Shown here piece by piece: positions 23,746-34,660 of a stretch of DNA of 64,000 nt. Within the stretch, counting starts at the first letter, position 1; the number at the start of each line of letters is the position of its first letter. The stretch is from Gerris lacustris (taxonomy: Eukaryota; Arthropoda; Insecta; Hemiptera; Gerridae). The notes beneath the pieces are model-generated. The model was given only the letters and a program-made list of their open reading frames with translations. It did no database searches and had not been told where the DNA came from. A program made the translations under genes and the position numbers. The stretch covers positions 73,773,131 through 73,837,130 of the forward strand of contig OX578279.1 of NCBI GenBank assembly GCA_951217055.1, given 5' to 3'.

Positions 23746-24680
23746 ACTTTGTCTTTTGTTAACCAAACATGTTTTTAGTTATAGAACACGTGCAATATAA
23801 AGACTGTTAGCCTTTTCTAACCTCATGACTAATGAATGTTCTACATTTAATTTTACACAATGATATGACAGGATGTTGAATTGTTAATATGAAATATAAA
23901 TAGCTTAGAAGATAATTCTATTGGTGAACTCCAACATAAGTCAAGGATCAAGGATACCATAAAAGAAGAAAAAAAAAAAAATATAAGGAAAAGGAAGAAA
24001 TAAAGAAAACATTCTCACAGTGATCAGTGATCCTGTTCTAGACGATCATTTCAATACAATAGTCTCATTATTACTTAAGAATATTATGACTTTCGTTTTA
24101 ATTTTACTGTGTGATCTCACGCTTTGCATCGCCGCTCTATATTTAACTTTAATATCTTGTAAGTAGTTTTTATTAAGTCTCTTTGTTGTTTAAGTATCTT
24201 TTATAGCGATGACGGTTTTTCGTTTAATTAAAATAATATATAGATTCGATCTCTGAAGAAACACATATTTACACTTAGCTGTTAAATGACAACTCTTCAT
24301 TTATAATTTGATCGTCATCGATCTTTAATAATAATAAACTGTCTTAAGCCAATTCCCAGGTGTTCCGGTCACCTGAAAATTTTCGTTAATTTATTTTGTC
24401 ATTTCATGTATGTCCTTATTTTTAAGAACAACTTTCTCTCTGCCATAGTTTCTTACAGCGCAGCTGTCCACTAAAACAACTAAAAAGGTCATAATAAAAA
24501 GACACATTTTTAGAAAAGGAAATTGAGAAATTAGGTAATGGGATCACTAGATTGTTCCTTTGATAACAATTTGAGATAAACTAAAAAACATGAAGGCTTA
24601 CACTTTAATTCTATAGACCGAAATCCAATACGAACATTCAGCAAGAACTTTGGAAGGAAAATTAGATAAAGGATTAACTC
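23746..24680. other. AT-rich DNA, nothing recognised
   Basis: An A12 run lies near 23969. No repeat partner or coding motif was seen. Confidence 0.5.
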
Positions 24681-24683
24681 TTA

Positions 24684-24861
24684 AGGCCCCCATACACGAT
24701 CAAACATTTTGTGCTAACATGATGTTTGCGCAAACCTGACGTCAGGCATATTTACCATACATGTCAAACATCATGTTTGTGCAAACATTAAACAGCCCCA
24801 TACACGGTCAAAATGTTAGCGCTAATATGATGTTCGCGCAAACCACCGTGTATGGGAGCTT
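24684..24861. mobile_element. MITE family D, copy 2
   Basis: Starts AGGCCCCCATACACGATC and ends CCGTGTATGGGAGC, with TTA at 24681-24683 and 24862-24864. The interior has GATGTTTGCGCAAACCTGA and one CAGCCCCATACACGGTC unit, against four to five units in copy 1. It ends directly against the target duplication of the next transposon. Confidence 0.75.
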
Positions 24862-24868
24862 TTAGAGA

Positions 24869-26033
24869 GGCTGGTACCGAAGTGCGCCAGCCCCCCATCG
24901 GATTAGAAAAAGGTTATGGTCGAAGTGCGCCAGCCTCTTAGTCTGAAGGGTGAGGGTCAGGTAATCCCGGGTTATACCTCTTGCACCCCGTCTAAACCCA
25001 AAGAACTTTGTAGTGGACTTCCAAATTGGAATCCAACAAGCCGTTCGAAATGTCTTCCCAAGAACTTTGGAAAAATTTAGGATTTACTGTACTGAGGACT
25101 ACCGATGTTCTACCAAAGGTGGCCAACTAATTAAGTTTATCTTCGAACTACCCTATATAGACCCTGAAGAAGTTTAAGAATGTTATGTTGAAAATTAAAT
25201 AAGCCATCGCAATGATCGATTTTGGGACTATATCACCGAGAACTATATTGATCTGTCCACGGCTAAATTCCCAATTCCAATGTGGGATTCAAGCCGCCTA
25301 GCGTTGGTTATTTATAATAATAAAGTATCTAAATTTGAAATGTGAAAGTCATTTTTAATTTATTTAGGAGTATGTACATAAATTAATTACACCTTTCAAT
25401 ATGTATTTTTTGTATTATATTTATTGAATATAGACTCAATTGTATTATAATGTATATATTACATTTGCGGAGATTTTAGTTTTCATGAGTACGTTTAATG
25501 TTAGGTTAATCTAAGCCCTTCTTATAAGTATTAGCACTTACTTATAAGTGAGTGTAATTTATGTAAGAAACATTTCTTTAATTAATATTAATAAAATAAA
25601 TTGTTTTTTCACTCGTATTTTTTAATAATTTTTTTAAATTTCCAATGTTTAATGATAACTAAATTTGATTTTGTAAGTTTTTTTTTATTCATTTTGAATA
25701 TTCACAAATTAAAGTGTATCTTCTGACTAAATTTGGATTTTGTTCTTACGAGAACATTCTACAGATTCTTCTATCCACTGATATTTGCTAATGATCGCCA
25801 TATCACTGAGCAGTTTGTTCAAAGTAACTTGAAATTGCTTTATATTGGGTATATGGGAATATTAACAACCAGTAGTCCTTTAGATTAGGATTAGAGGATC
25901 CGTGTCCGAGGTGGGTGGACTACCTGGGTCGAGAGATAGGCTTTACCCGGCGCACTTCGACCGTACCCTTCAAAAAGGGGCTGGCGCACTTCCCCCGTAA
26001 CCCGACCTTTCCCGGCGCACTTGGTGTACAGCC
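24869..26033 (+). mobile_element. 1.17-kb DNA transposon with 8-bp target duplication (MULE-like)
   Basis: A perfect 8-bp direct repeat TTTAGAGA flanks the element (24861-24868 and 26034-26041). The ends are inverted: GGCTGGTACCGAAGTGCGCC on the left, and the complement of the right end reads GGCTGTACACCAAGTGCGCC. Extra copies of GAAGTGCGCCAGCC lie just inside both ends. The interior contains a decayed transposase resembling the Mutator-like (MULE) family. MULE target duplications are usually 8-10 bp, which fits. Other 8-bp superfamilies (hAT, Merlin, P) are alternatives. Confidence 0.8.
24968..25303 (+). pseudogene. Fossil MULE-type transposase fragment
   Basis: One continuous reading frame of 112 codons with in-frame stops at 25175-25177 and about 18 bases later. 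It translates to VVDFQIGIQQAVRNVFP in the first third and AKFPIPMWD near the end. In MULE transposases a D-F-E-x-A-x-x-x-A-x-x-x-x-F-P stretch carries a catalytic aspartate, and an F-P-I-x-L/M-W segment follows roughly 100 residues later. Order, spacing and both motifs fit here. The Cys/His segment expected between them is not recognisable. It is a fragment with no start and no N-terminal domain. The family call is inferred from motifs I recall; no search was run. Confidence 0.55.
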
Positions 26034-26444
26034 TTTAGAGAATAAACAAAACAAACATACTAAAATGTTATTATAATGATCCATTTATAAAACCACTGTA
26101 TTAATGCTGTACATATGAAAAATAACTGATTTTATAGGACTCTTCAAAGATGATTTGATATTAAATTATTATATAACTCTGATTTTCCTCGCTAGTGAAC
26201 CAAACCAGCAGTTCAATCATGAATACTTGTTTGTATTATCGCAAGGAACTTTTCTTGCACCAAAGATCAAAAAGAACATACCCTAAGCTAAGGATATCCT
26301 TTCTATATGGAAGTAATCTATTTCTCTGTGGTATCTATTCTAAAACTTTTTAAAGTGAAACTTCTTTAGGCGCGGTAGAGTAAATTAGCTTGAACAAAAC
26401 GAAATTGCATGTAACGAAGTTTGTGATTCGAGACTCGTCTAACT

Positions 26445-26513
26445 GAAAGATTTTTTAAAGGTATATCAACTTTTGGCATAAGTTGGCAGTTGATATACCT
26501 GTAAAAATCTTTC
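26445..26513. repeat. Long hairpin, 26-27 bp arms
   Basis: Arms GAAAGATTTTT(TA)AAGG plus TATATCAACT and their complement lie at 26445-26471 and 26488-26513, separated by a 16-bp loop. The pairing continues outward with mismatches into B-box-like GA(T)TCGAGAC words on both sides. This suggests two head-to-head partial copies of one SINE. Confidence 0.75.
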
Positions 26514-26517
26514 TCTT

Positions 26518-26590
26518 GAACGTGTCTCGATCCACCGTCCTTTGACTCAACAGGCACAAGTGCTAACCATTGCACCACGGAGGTAGATGA
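26518..26590 (-). mobile_element. tRNA-like sequence (SINE head S3), minus strand
   Basis: The minus strand reads CTCCGTGGTGCAATGGTTAG and CACTTGTGCC, then GGTGGATCGAGACACG: an A box and a weaker B box about 35 bases apart, as in tRNA-derived SINE heads. The acceptor stem does not close, so a working tRNA is unlikely. The 126-codon minus-strand frame over this region owes its only structured stretch to this sequence. Confidence 0.55.
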
Positions 26591-27473
26591 TTTTTTGAAT
26601 ACACAGAATTGGTGTATAAGCGTAATATTATTTACATTATAATAATATAATACGTATGTATAAATGTTGTTTTTATATTTTTTCTTCATTATTCGATAAA
26701 ATGTTATAAAAATATTTAATTTTTCAATGAAATTCCACATAACCATTTCTTAATCCTCAAATAATTAAAATCGTCAACAAATGCAAAGAGATCAATGCAT
26801 AAAATCAACTGGATCTAGAACTTAAGTTTCACTTCTATTCCGTAAGAGTCTCACACATATTTTTTTCTTTTATATTCTTAATACAAATATATTGCACAAG
26901 AAATAAGTTTGTTTAGTATCAACACTGATCGAACTTATTCGTTTTATTTTGGAACGATTACTTAGTAAAACACTGATGAGATTGTGATGTATTTGTTGTT
27001 TATGTTTGTGTTGCGATGTATTGTAACATTGATTTGTCTTGTGTGCTTATTAAATGTTTTATTTCAATTTCCTCTACTAATTACTACAGTTTGTGATAAG
27101 TTGGTTAATGCAGGTATTGTTATAAATATTTTCTTTATCTAATTCTTATCTTGAATGAGATGCTAGTGGATTCTCAAAGTTATGTGATTGCAGACGTGAT
27201 CACTTATACAAAGTGAGGGTCGTAGTCGGTTAGCACGCTTCTTCCGCAACTCCTATAAGATATGAAGATAAGATATTATTTATGATTTAAATCTTGCTGG
27301 CTTAATTTCCTCATTTCCCTTCACCTCTTCGTCGATATTATGAGTAGATAGAGTCAAGTGGGATAAGACAGGAAGATAATTTAGATCGGCAAAGCTCATA
27401 CACTTTTATGTTCGTTTAAATTAAGAGTAAAACATTTGCTGTTTATACATACGAGTACTCTTTCGTGCTAGTC
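26591..27473. other. AT-rich DNA, nothing recognised
   Basis: No repeat partner or coding motif was seen. Confidence 0.5.
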
Positions 27474-28075
27474 CAAAAAAATGTAGGTATTTCGGTCCTT
27501 GTCTGTCGTTTGTGCAGTCGCGTGGAGCCTAAACTACTGGACCGAATTTGATGAAATTTGGCACACAGGTTAAAAAAAATCATACTCTTTCTAACTCTCT
27601 AAATACTCTCTTTAAAAATGAATTTTAGTTATAATTTGGAGCGCTTTGAGTTTGAATAAAAAATTTAAAGTGAAAAAATGTTATCCATTTAAATACGAAT
27701 TGAACAATGTAAGTAGGTTTCTGGGCATTATCTAGTTTCTGAGGGCAAGAGATCGGATTCGATACCTCACCGAGAGGGAGTTATTTTTAAGGTACATATT
27801 GATAAAATGTTTAATAATAATTAAATGTAATTATGAAAATTCAAAACCAGTGGCGTAACTATGGGCCCGCGTTGTGGGAGCCTCAGGGGGCCCCCAGTTC
27901 TAAACACAACGGTTTTTTTTTTCCACATCAAATTTGTTTGGCGAGGGGCCCCCAAAAAGTTCTTGCGGGGGGGGGGGGGGCCTCCAATGCCCTAGCTACG
28001 CCACTGTTCAAAACAACTATAAATGGACAACACTGGACCACGTAATTATTTATTCGCATATAAGGAAGTTTTGTA
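27474..28075 (+). mobile_element. Repeat family A, copy 2 (diverged, carries a hAT MITE)
   Basis: Matches A copy 4 in order: GTGCAGTCGCGTGGAGCCTA, ACTACTGGACCGAATTTGAT, CCATTTAAATACGAATTGAA, TAGTTTCTGAGGGCAAGAGA, and after the nested MITE ATAAATGGACAACACTGGAC and a degenerate CATATAAGGAAG end. It is older than copies 3 and 4 judging by the number of differences. The tRNA-like box is degenerate (GGATTCGATACCTC). Confidence 0.75.
27848..28006. mobile_element. 159-bp hAT MITE
   Basis: Inverted ends CAGTGGCGTAACTA / TAGCTACGCCACTG match at 13 of 14 positions and are flanked by a perfect 8-bp duplication TTCAAAAC (27840-27847 and 28007-28014). The CAGTGGCG terminus and 8-bp duplication are hallmarks of the hAT superfamily. 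The interior is GC-rich with GGGCCC blocks and a G14 run at 27967-27980. The small plus-strand frames 27833-28045 and 27934-28119 translate the MITE and are not genes. Confidence 0.92.
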
Positions 28076-28630
28076 CGAGTGTACCGGATAGATGTTTCTA
28101 TCCGTTCCTTTTATTTTAGTTGTATCTGATAGATGTTTCTCTTTATGTTTTATTTAGTTTGGGTAAATTCCACAAAATCTCGGTAAAGAAAGCATAGAAC
28201 TCTCTTAAGGACCAATTCGCTGTTCATGTGAAAGCCATTTTTAGAACAATATTTCATTTGTTCATTAATACAGATAGAGAGGAAACCAATTAAATGCCAA
28301 TATATAAGGGATTTAACAATGGTATTACCCTGTAGAACCCTAGTAGTCCTTCAAAGCGGGGATATGATCCCCTGGTAAACCTGTTGAAGTATGTAATTTT
28401 ACTCTGTTTTGTTAGCCATTTGAGAAGGGGGCCATAATCCCTCGTGTTACTCTGCCCACATGACCAATTCTGTCATTTTTACAATTCTCTGTCTTACATA
28501 GAACTCCTACTTTAAGCAATAATTGGTTGTTTTGACTGAGATATTGTGGTACCACTTCATAATTATGATTAAAGAGGTTAATAGAAAATAACACAACAAT
28601 ATTGTCACAACAATTTTGTATTAATTATTA
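28076..28630. other. No gene recognised
   Basis: No repeat partner or motif was seen. The frame 28412-28594 (minus) has no recognisable domain. Confidence 0.45.
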
Positions 28631-28673
28631 TTAACAAACACATTTCGACATTTTATATCATCTTCAGTGTTGA
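28631..28673 (-). ncRNA. Hammerhead-ribozyme-like motif 2
   Basis: On the minus strand: CAACA, CTGAAGA, extra T, GAT...GTC stem II, GAAAT, GT loop, GTT, then TGTTAA. Stem I pairs AACA with TGTT (four pairs). Stem III is minimal with one wobble (AU/GU), and the cleavage triplet would be GUU. It has the same extra T as motifs 1 and 3. Stem II is weaker than in motif 1 and includes a U-G pair, so function is doubtful. Confidence 0.45.
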
Positions 28674-28693
28674 ATGTTAGTATAGTAAGGTAC

Positions 28694-28766
28694 AAAAGTA
28701 CCTGGAATATTAAAGTACCCGGTCTATTTAAGTACCTGGCATAATATACAAAGTACCTGCCAAGCC
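28694..28766. repeat. Short degenerate tandem repeat (AAGTACCTGG)
   Basis: Four AGTACCTGG/AGTACCCGG words spaced about 18-22 bp apart. Confidence 0.6.
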
Positions 28767-28914
28767 TAGCTGAGAGACCAGCTAGTGTATAAGACTAAAT
28801 GTAGAAAGTGGGGGTAGACCTTTGGTTTCTCAGCCTTCTTCTAGCTCTAGTCTACCCCCTCTTTGTACCTACTGTTGGTTTAAGTCGAAAGCAAGCAAAT
28901 ATCGCTGTTGTATA

Positions 28915-29021
<107 letters not shown>

Positions 29022-29029
29022 AACCAACA

Positions 29030-29535
29030 ATACGTAAGAACCTTAGAATAACCATCAATAACGATTTACTTAGGACTTAAAAGACCACATTTATCCAAAA
29101 CACACTTTCCTACGTTGTATTTTTTACGAAATTTCTTTTAACAAATAATATAGGTATCATATATTGATCATTTAGAAATATACTTGCTGTGTCCTTATGA
29201 AAAATATTTTGTTTTATTTTAGCGAATTTTCAAAGAAAATTACGCTATTGCAATGGCTTCAAAATTTTTGTAATGCGAATTTTTGAAAAATTTTTCCATG
29301 GAAATCCGTTTTAGACCATTCTGAATCGATTCCTAAAATTTAACACTTTTTTTTATGTATGTATTGTACTTTGTTATGTGTTGTATTGTACTTTTTTTTA
29401 TGTGTTTTTTTGTATATGTATGTATATATGTATGTATATATGTATGTATATATGTGTCACTCCAGACGATATCTCCCCTTAGAATGCACTTAAAAATTTC
29501 AAACAAATTTTAAAATGTCAATAATATCAAAAGAA
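29030..29535. other. AT-rich DNA, short (GTATATAT)n run
   Basis: A (TATGTATA)n-type run lies at about 29410-29455. Nothing else was recognised. Confidence 0.5.
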
Positions 29536-29537
29536 TA

Positions 29538-30113
29538 GTCCAGGAGATAGCGTGCAAAAAAATGTCTGACTAACATCAAGCTAGAATTTTGTATACAAGT
29601 CAATCTTTTAGCGCCTTTTAAGAATATGTGGTCGGCTAAGTTCGTCTGAGGGACATAGCTTGGCAATAGGCATTTGAAAAAAACAAACCGGTGGAGAGCG
29701 GCCATGTCTCACCAATTATGGTGGACAATGTGATTTTCATGATCCTGAGTACAGAATTAGTTAGTAGATCGAAAATCAAGTTGATGTTAGTCTGTTCCTA
29801 GACAGGTGACCACGTTGATTTTTAGTAATATTTGAATAACTAACCTATCAAGTGTTAAAATAACATCGACTTGATTTTTGGTCTACTAACTAATTCTGTA
29901 CTCAGGATCATGAAAATCACATTGTCCACCATAATTGGTGAGACATGGCCGCTCTCCACCGGTTTATTTTTTTTCAAACGCCTACTGCCAAGCTATGTCC
30001 CGCAGACGAACTTAGCCGACCACATTTTCTTAAAAGGCGCTAAAAGATTGACTTGTATACAAAATTCTAGCTTGATGTTAGTCAGACACTTTTTTGCACG
30101 CTATCTCCTGGAC
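29538..30113. mobile_element. Palindromic MITE family B, copy 1 (TA target duplication)
   Basis: Nearly the whole element is one palindrome: about 270-bp arms around a short centre near 29825. The ends are GTCCAGGAGATAGCGTGCA and its complement, flanked by TA (29536-29537 and 30114-30115). TA duplication and the ends suggest a Tc1/mariner-type MITE with very long inverted repeats. Because of the palindrome, the same peptide appears in a minus-strand frame (29499-29705) and a plus-strand frame (29871-30116), so neither is a gene. Full copies are at 33856 and 38351. Confidence 0.92.
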
Positions 30114-30135
30114 TAGAAAGGATGAGTTCGTTGGC

Positions 30136-30366
30136 CAGAATTTTTGGAGTCCATTTAGGGGTCAAATTTTGACCATATAGGGTCAAAAAACGTGTTTTTT
30201 CCATTTTACCCCCCTTTTATGTGAAAATATGATAAAAGTGTAAATAACAACAATTACTGTACTCTTAAAGAGCTTTCCAACGACATGCATCTTGAAGGGT
30301 AAATACTATTTTGACTTTTGTACCCCGTACCCCTGTGTACCAATTTTTTTTTTCACCCGAGCAAAT
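30136..30366 (-). repeat. Repeat family L, copy 1 (minus strand)
   Basis: The reverse complement shares GGGTACGGGGTACAAAA, TGCATGTCGTTGGAAAGCTC and TTTAAGAGTACAGT with 44920-45390. Boundaries unclear; non-coding. Confidence 0.7.
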
Positions 30367-31680
30367 TCTAAACCAAAATTTTCCTATATTATCATAAGCC
30401 AATAAAACGCAGATTTCTTTGAAAATTCGCTCATTAAGTCATGGTGCATGACTGGACTTTTTAGTTGATATTTGACTCCAAACATTTAGTTTGCCAACTA
30501 AATCAGATTATGCTTTTACAAGTTGACGAGGAGCTTGCCGGGAAATCCAAATAGTCATCTTGATAAGAGGAGTTTATATAATTTTGTTTTGCTCAAGACA
30601 TTGGACGTTAAATGACTGACAGAGGAAATGACTAGTTTACCGTTCTAACTGTTTATTTAGTACGCTTTCTTACAATGAGCTTTTAGAAATCATAATTAGA
30701 TGTTTGTTCGTAATCGTCTTTCGAGTGACAACTGACATATTTTAAATTCTTATTTGTAAGTCTGCTAATCTGCTCTGTTACATGACTGTTGCGCTTTTAT
30801 AACGTGTTCTATCAGTCAAGTGATGTTTAGAAAAACGTCATGTTCTTTTAAAAGCAATGAGTCTTTAGTAGATAAAAAATCTATTTTTTTAAAGTTTTAA
30901 ATACATAACTTGAGGCCACTGGGAGCAATTCGAATCCTCATTGCCACATTTGTAACACCATTCTCTGCACTTTCTGACGTGTCGTTTTATATTCATGTAA
31001 GAATTCTATATTATTTTATGCAAGCTTTTGAACCCAGTCTCCAACTATGTCTTTAGTGCATTTTGTAGATGCTAAATAAATCTTTACGGGGTCTTTAGGG
31101 GGATGTTAATAAGTTTTTAGGTAAATTAACTTACCAAACTTTAATTCAGATTTCTCAAATGGATCATCCATCATCTGTGAACTTTTTGAATGAGAGTTGT
31201 TAGCCAATCAATACCAAGGAACAAAACCCTAAATTGTTTCTATTCAATTTCTCCAAAATTTTATTTTATTTTCTTTTTTTTTCTTTTGGGTTTTAGTCTA
31301 GTTTAACTAAAGTTTTAGTTTTAATTATTATTTTTGTTGCATTAAACATAAAATTATAATTTTAACACTACATAGCTAGAGATGGTACTTTGATCCTAGG
31401 AATGTTTAGCATCCTTAAAAGTGTGTGAATTGAGAAGTACCTTATTATTCTTCTTATGTTTAGTTAGTAGACCTTTTCTATATTATCATCATTTATATGA
31501 TCGAGTTGTGTCCCAACGGTGACGAGTCACCTCGAAATGATTTCTTATTGCTAAGCTAAGGCAACCACATTTATCCTAATAAAAATAAATGTTTGTTTTG
31601 ATTTGTTGGTCTTCAAATAGATATAATAACTTATCCAAATATCTAAATTAATTTACTTAATTTTATTTTTTTCTAAATAC
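30367..31680. other. AT-rich DNA, nothing recognised
   Basis: No repeat partner or coding motif was seen over about 1.3 kb. Confidence 0.5.
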
Positions 31681-31821
31681 AGGGTTATTACAAATGCTGT
31701 TCCTGCTTTCGATTGAAAATATTACTGGATTGATATGTTTTAAGACCACTTCAGTTGGTACCATTGGAAAGGTTTACAGCTCATCAGGTGTTTAGTCAAT
31801 GATTGTTGTCAGTGTTGTGTA

Positions 31822-32056
31822 ATGGCTGAATTTGAAGACAGGAAAGCATTTTGTGTGTTGGATTGTCACATTAACCAATCAGTTATTAGTGTGCAACGTC
31901 ACTTTAGAACCAGATTTAATGAACATCCTCCTAGCAATCACTCATTCGTAAGTGGTACTTAAATTTTATAAGAGAAATGGCTGCATTTGCAAAAAGAAAT
32001 CAACTGGAAGGCCGTCAGTAAGCAATAATCACATCTTCGTTAAAACAACCAGTTTA
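31822..32056 (+). pseudogene. Fossil of a DUF4817-type (helix-turn-helix) mobile-element protein
   Basis: A first frame starts at ATG 31822: MAEFEDRKAFCVLDCHINQS, then VISVQRHFRTRFNEHPPSNH, stopping after 46 codons. A shifted frame resumes about ten bases before that stop and reads LKFYKRNGCICKKKSTGRPS. Together they reproduce the usual order of the DUF4817 HTH domain of arthropod transposable elements: a TVQRxFRTRFxxxPPS stretch, a W-Y-K-x-F aromatic segment, then GCxCxxKSTGRP. At least one frameshift breaks it and the downstream catalytic part is absent. The upstream ACAGGGTTATTACAAA at about 31680 may be the element end. The domain name is from memory of the family. Confidence 0.65.
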
Positions 32057-32591
32057 TAAAAGTTTTATGAAAAATATTTTTAATTTATAATATTTGTTAT
32101 TAGGATATTTAACTCTCTGGGGTAAATTATTACTTTGTTTGTATAAGGATGTCTTAGAAAGAGTTGTAAACTAGGTCAGCGAGAAAATTCTTAGTTCGGA
32201 TGCGACATGTTATTTTACTGTTAATCTGTCAAAGTTTAATGGAGTTAATATTTTAAAAGTTGGTGTCAGTATGTACGTCAAACTTGACTTAAGTTTGAAA
32301 ATTATGATTTAGTGGCTTAATGCGAATAACTAGTAGTAAATTAACTATGAATATGAAACTGTGATATTTTCGTCATTCTTGCCAACATAGACTGCATGTA
32401 TATAATTGAAGTAGTGGAAAACTATTTAACTTGCTAATTTGTTTCAAACTTGAGCATTCATGATGGGGTTTAGAGTTGAGTCTACTTCAGAGAAATGTCA
32501 AGTTTATTTACATAGAATTGGGTTTAACCAAGAAAAGTGTTAATGGATATAAGTAATTAACTTACAAAAGTTTTTAGAATAAGATTTGTAA
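32057..32591. other. AT-rich DNA, nothing recognised
   Basis: No repeat partner or coding motif was seen. Confidence 0.5.
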
Positions 32592-33016
32592 TACTAGGCA
32601 TCGCGTGGCTCTATCATTGAAGCGAGCGTATTGCAATAAAATACTCAATATTGAAATGTATTAATCATGATGAATGTCATAGTTGAAGATAAGTGGAAGA
32701 GGGCAGTGTGGGGTAGAGTGATGGTACTCGGTACAAAGCTTTACTTCCTAAACAAACCTATACACTACGGTGTATAGGCTAGCGCGCGCACGCTTGGGCA
32801 GACAAGTTGTCCAACGAACAATGCTACGTTCTGAGCATTGGTAAAATAAACTACCAAATATAAATTAGTACATTTATAAATACCATAAATGTACCAAATT
32901 TCATCAAAATCGGTCAACTTTTACTCAAGTTATCGTCGTACGTTTCAGACACACACACAGACAGACACGGCGCATATTTCGTTGAATGTAGAAAGCTCGC
33001 TACACTCGCTTCAATT
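32592..33016 (+). mobile_element. Repeat family K, copy 2
   Basis: Starts ATACTAGGCATCGCGTGGC and TTGAAGCGAGCG, and ends GCTCGCTACACTCGCTTCAA. It shares CCAACGAACAATGC-type and GGTCAACTTTTACTCAAG segments with copy 1. A local duplication of TACCAAATATAAATT-like words lies at 32855-32900. It is about 340 bp shorter than copy 1. Confidence 0.75.
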
Positions 33017-33687
33017 AAAAAATTTCTTTGAGTTCTCACTACCTTATTTTTCAAGCACATATATTATTGAAACTTACTCTGTTTGAATCCAACGGAAGAA
33101 GTAAAATAAAATTTAGAAAAAGTTTACCTGAGAATCTTGATCTGTTTAAATGCCCTTTAAGCTCTGAATTGAAAAATTTGAAAGAAGAATGGATTCTTAA
33201 CAATTGGAGTCGCAGGTAGTCAGGTACCTGGGACTCTAAAGTATCCAAAAAAATCTGACATTCGCCTGAATAATGAAGGAACCTTTTATTTACGTTTTTA
33301 TCTGTAAACAAAAATTGAAAGGTACATTTTTTACTTCCCTTTACCTTTTCTTTGAAGGATTACAGAATTTATATTGTCCTACTTAGAGAGGATATCCTTA
33401 GGGATTGTCCTTTTTATCTATTGGTTATGGTGAAGCCCCTTGTGGTATTGGTTGCAAAAACCTTTTGGTCCTTTCAGTATAAATTGCTTAAATATGTTTT
33501 CAATTTTTTTTTATCTTGAACAAACAACCTTATTCCTTACCATTAGTTTTCCTTAGGCTTACCAATAGCATTCCATTTTATATTTTTGGTAAGTCTAAAC
33601 TTGATAAGTTCATTTTTAATATTTTGCACTTTAACACATTATTATAAACACGCTATGTCTCTTTACCTGTATAGACATAGCCGCTTC
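33017..33687. other. No gene recognised; three overlapping short frames
   Basis: Frames 33028-33219 (plus), 33051-33311 (minus) and 32889-33086 (plus) overlap each other. None shows a recognisable domain, and I see no start or splice context favouring one of them. Confidence 0.4.
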
Positions 33688-33833
33688 GGTGGTACAATGT
33701 ACAGGTATGATGTGGGAAGTGGCTTGACTCTCCACCACAGGGTTAGTAAAATGGGCCCAATTTTGCCTGATTGCTAGGTTTGAACAATTGGTTCGTCCTT
33801 CCCGTCTAACCACTACTACTATTACTACTACTT
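33688..33833 (+). mobile_element. SINE family S1, copy 2 (5'-truncated)
   Basis: Matches the distal body of the SINE at 5097: CTCTCCACCACAGGGTTAG, TAAAATGGGCC, GATTGCTAGGTTTGAA and TTGGTTCGTCCTTCCCGTCT, followed by the (TAC)n-type tail. The tRNA head is missing, as is common for reverse-transcribed SINEs. Confidence 0.7.
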
Positions 33834-33855
33834 ATATAGAGATCTAGTCTTTATA

Positions 33856-34418
33856 GTCCAGGAGATAGCGTGCAGATAAGTGCAAATAATTATCATCAAG
33901 CTAGTATTTCGTGTATAAGTTAAACTTTTGGTGCCTTTTAACTTTTAAGAATATGTGGTTGGCAATAGGCATTTGAAAAAAACAAACCGGTGGAGAGCGG
34001 TCATGTCCCGCCCTTCTTGATGGACAATGAGATTTTCAAGATCCTGAGTACGAAATTAGTTAGTAGACCAAAAATCAAGTTGATGGTAATTTTTCACTTG
34101 ATAGGTGACCTCTATGATTTGAAGTAATATTTGACTAACTAACCTAATAAGTGACAAACTACCATCAACTCGATTTTTGGTCTACTAACTAAGTTCGTAC
34201 TGAGGATCATGAAAATTACATTGTCCACCAAAAAGAGCGGAACTTGGCCGCTCTCCACCGGTCTGATTTTTGAAATGCCTATTACCAAGCTATGTCCCGC
34301 ATACGAACTTAGCTGAGCACATATTCTTAAAAGGCACTAAAAGATTTACTTGTATACAAAATTCTAGCTTGATGTTAGTCAGACACTTTTTTGAACGCGA
34401 TCTCCTAGATTCCTAGAC
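33856..34418. mobile_element. Palindromic MITE family B, copy 2
   Basis: The same palindromic structure and termini as copy 1, flanked by TA (33854-33855 and 34419-34420). The right end is damaged (CTCCTAGATTCCTAGAC instead of CTCCTGGAC). The arms have diverged more than in copy 1. Confidence 0.9.
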
Positions 34419-34587
34419 TATTAAGAGTTCAACTCAACTCCTTATTTATGTAATTATTATTCACCTTAAGTCATGTTTTAAAGGTGGAAAATTTTTAGAT
34501 GATGAAATTACCAGCTTTCATAAAAGGCATATTTTATGATGTTGGGTTTCCAATACTCAAGTTTGAAAACTTGTCATTTTTTGAGAA

Positions 34588-34594
34588 ACCACGA

Positions 34595-34628
<34 letters not shown>

Positions 34629-34660
34629 TTATTATTTATTTATTTATTTTTACTTTTTGT
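34588..34660. repeat. (ATT)n / (ATTT)n microsatellite
   Basis: About ten ATT units followed by ATTT-rich sequence. Confidence 0.9.

Noticed and set aside
29499..30116. The same ~55-residue peptide encoded on both strands at two nearby places
   Set aside because: The two arms of the palindromic B element give identical translations; it is not a duplicated gene.
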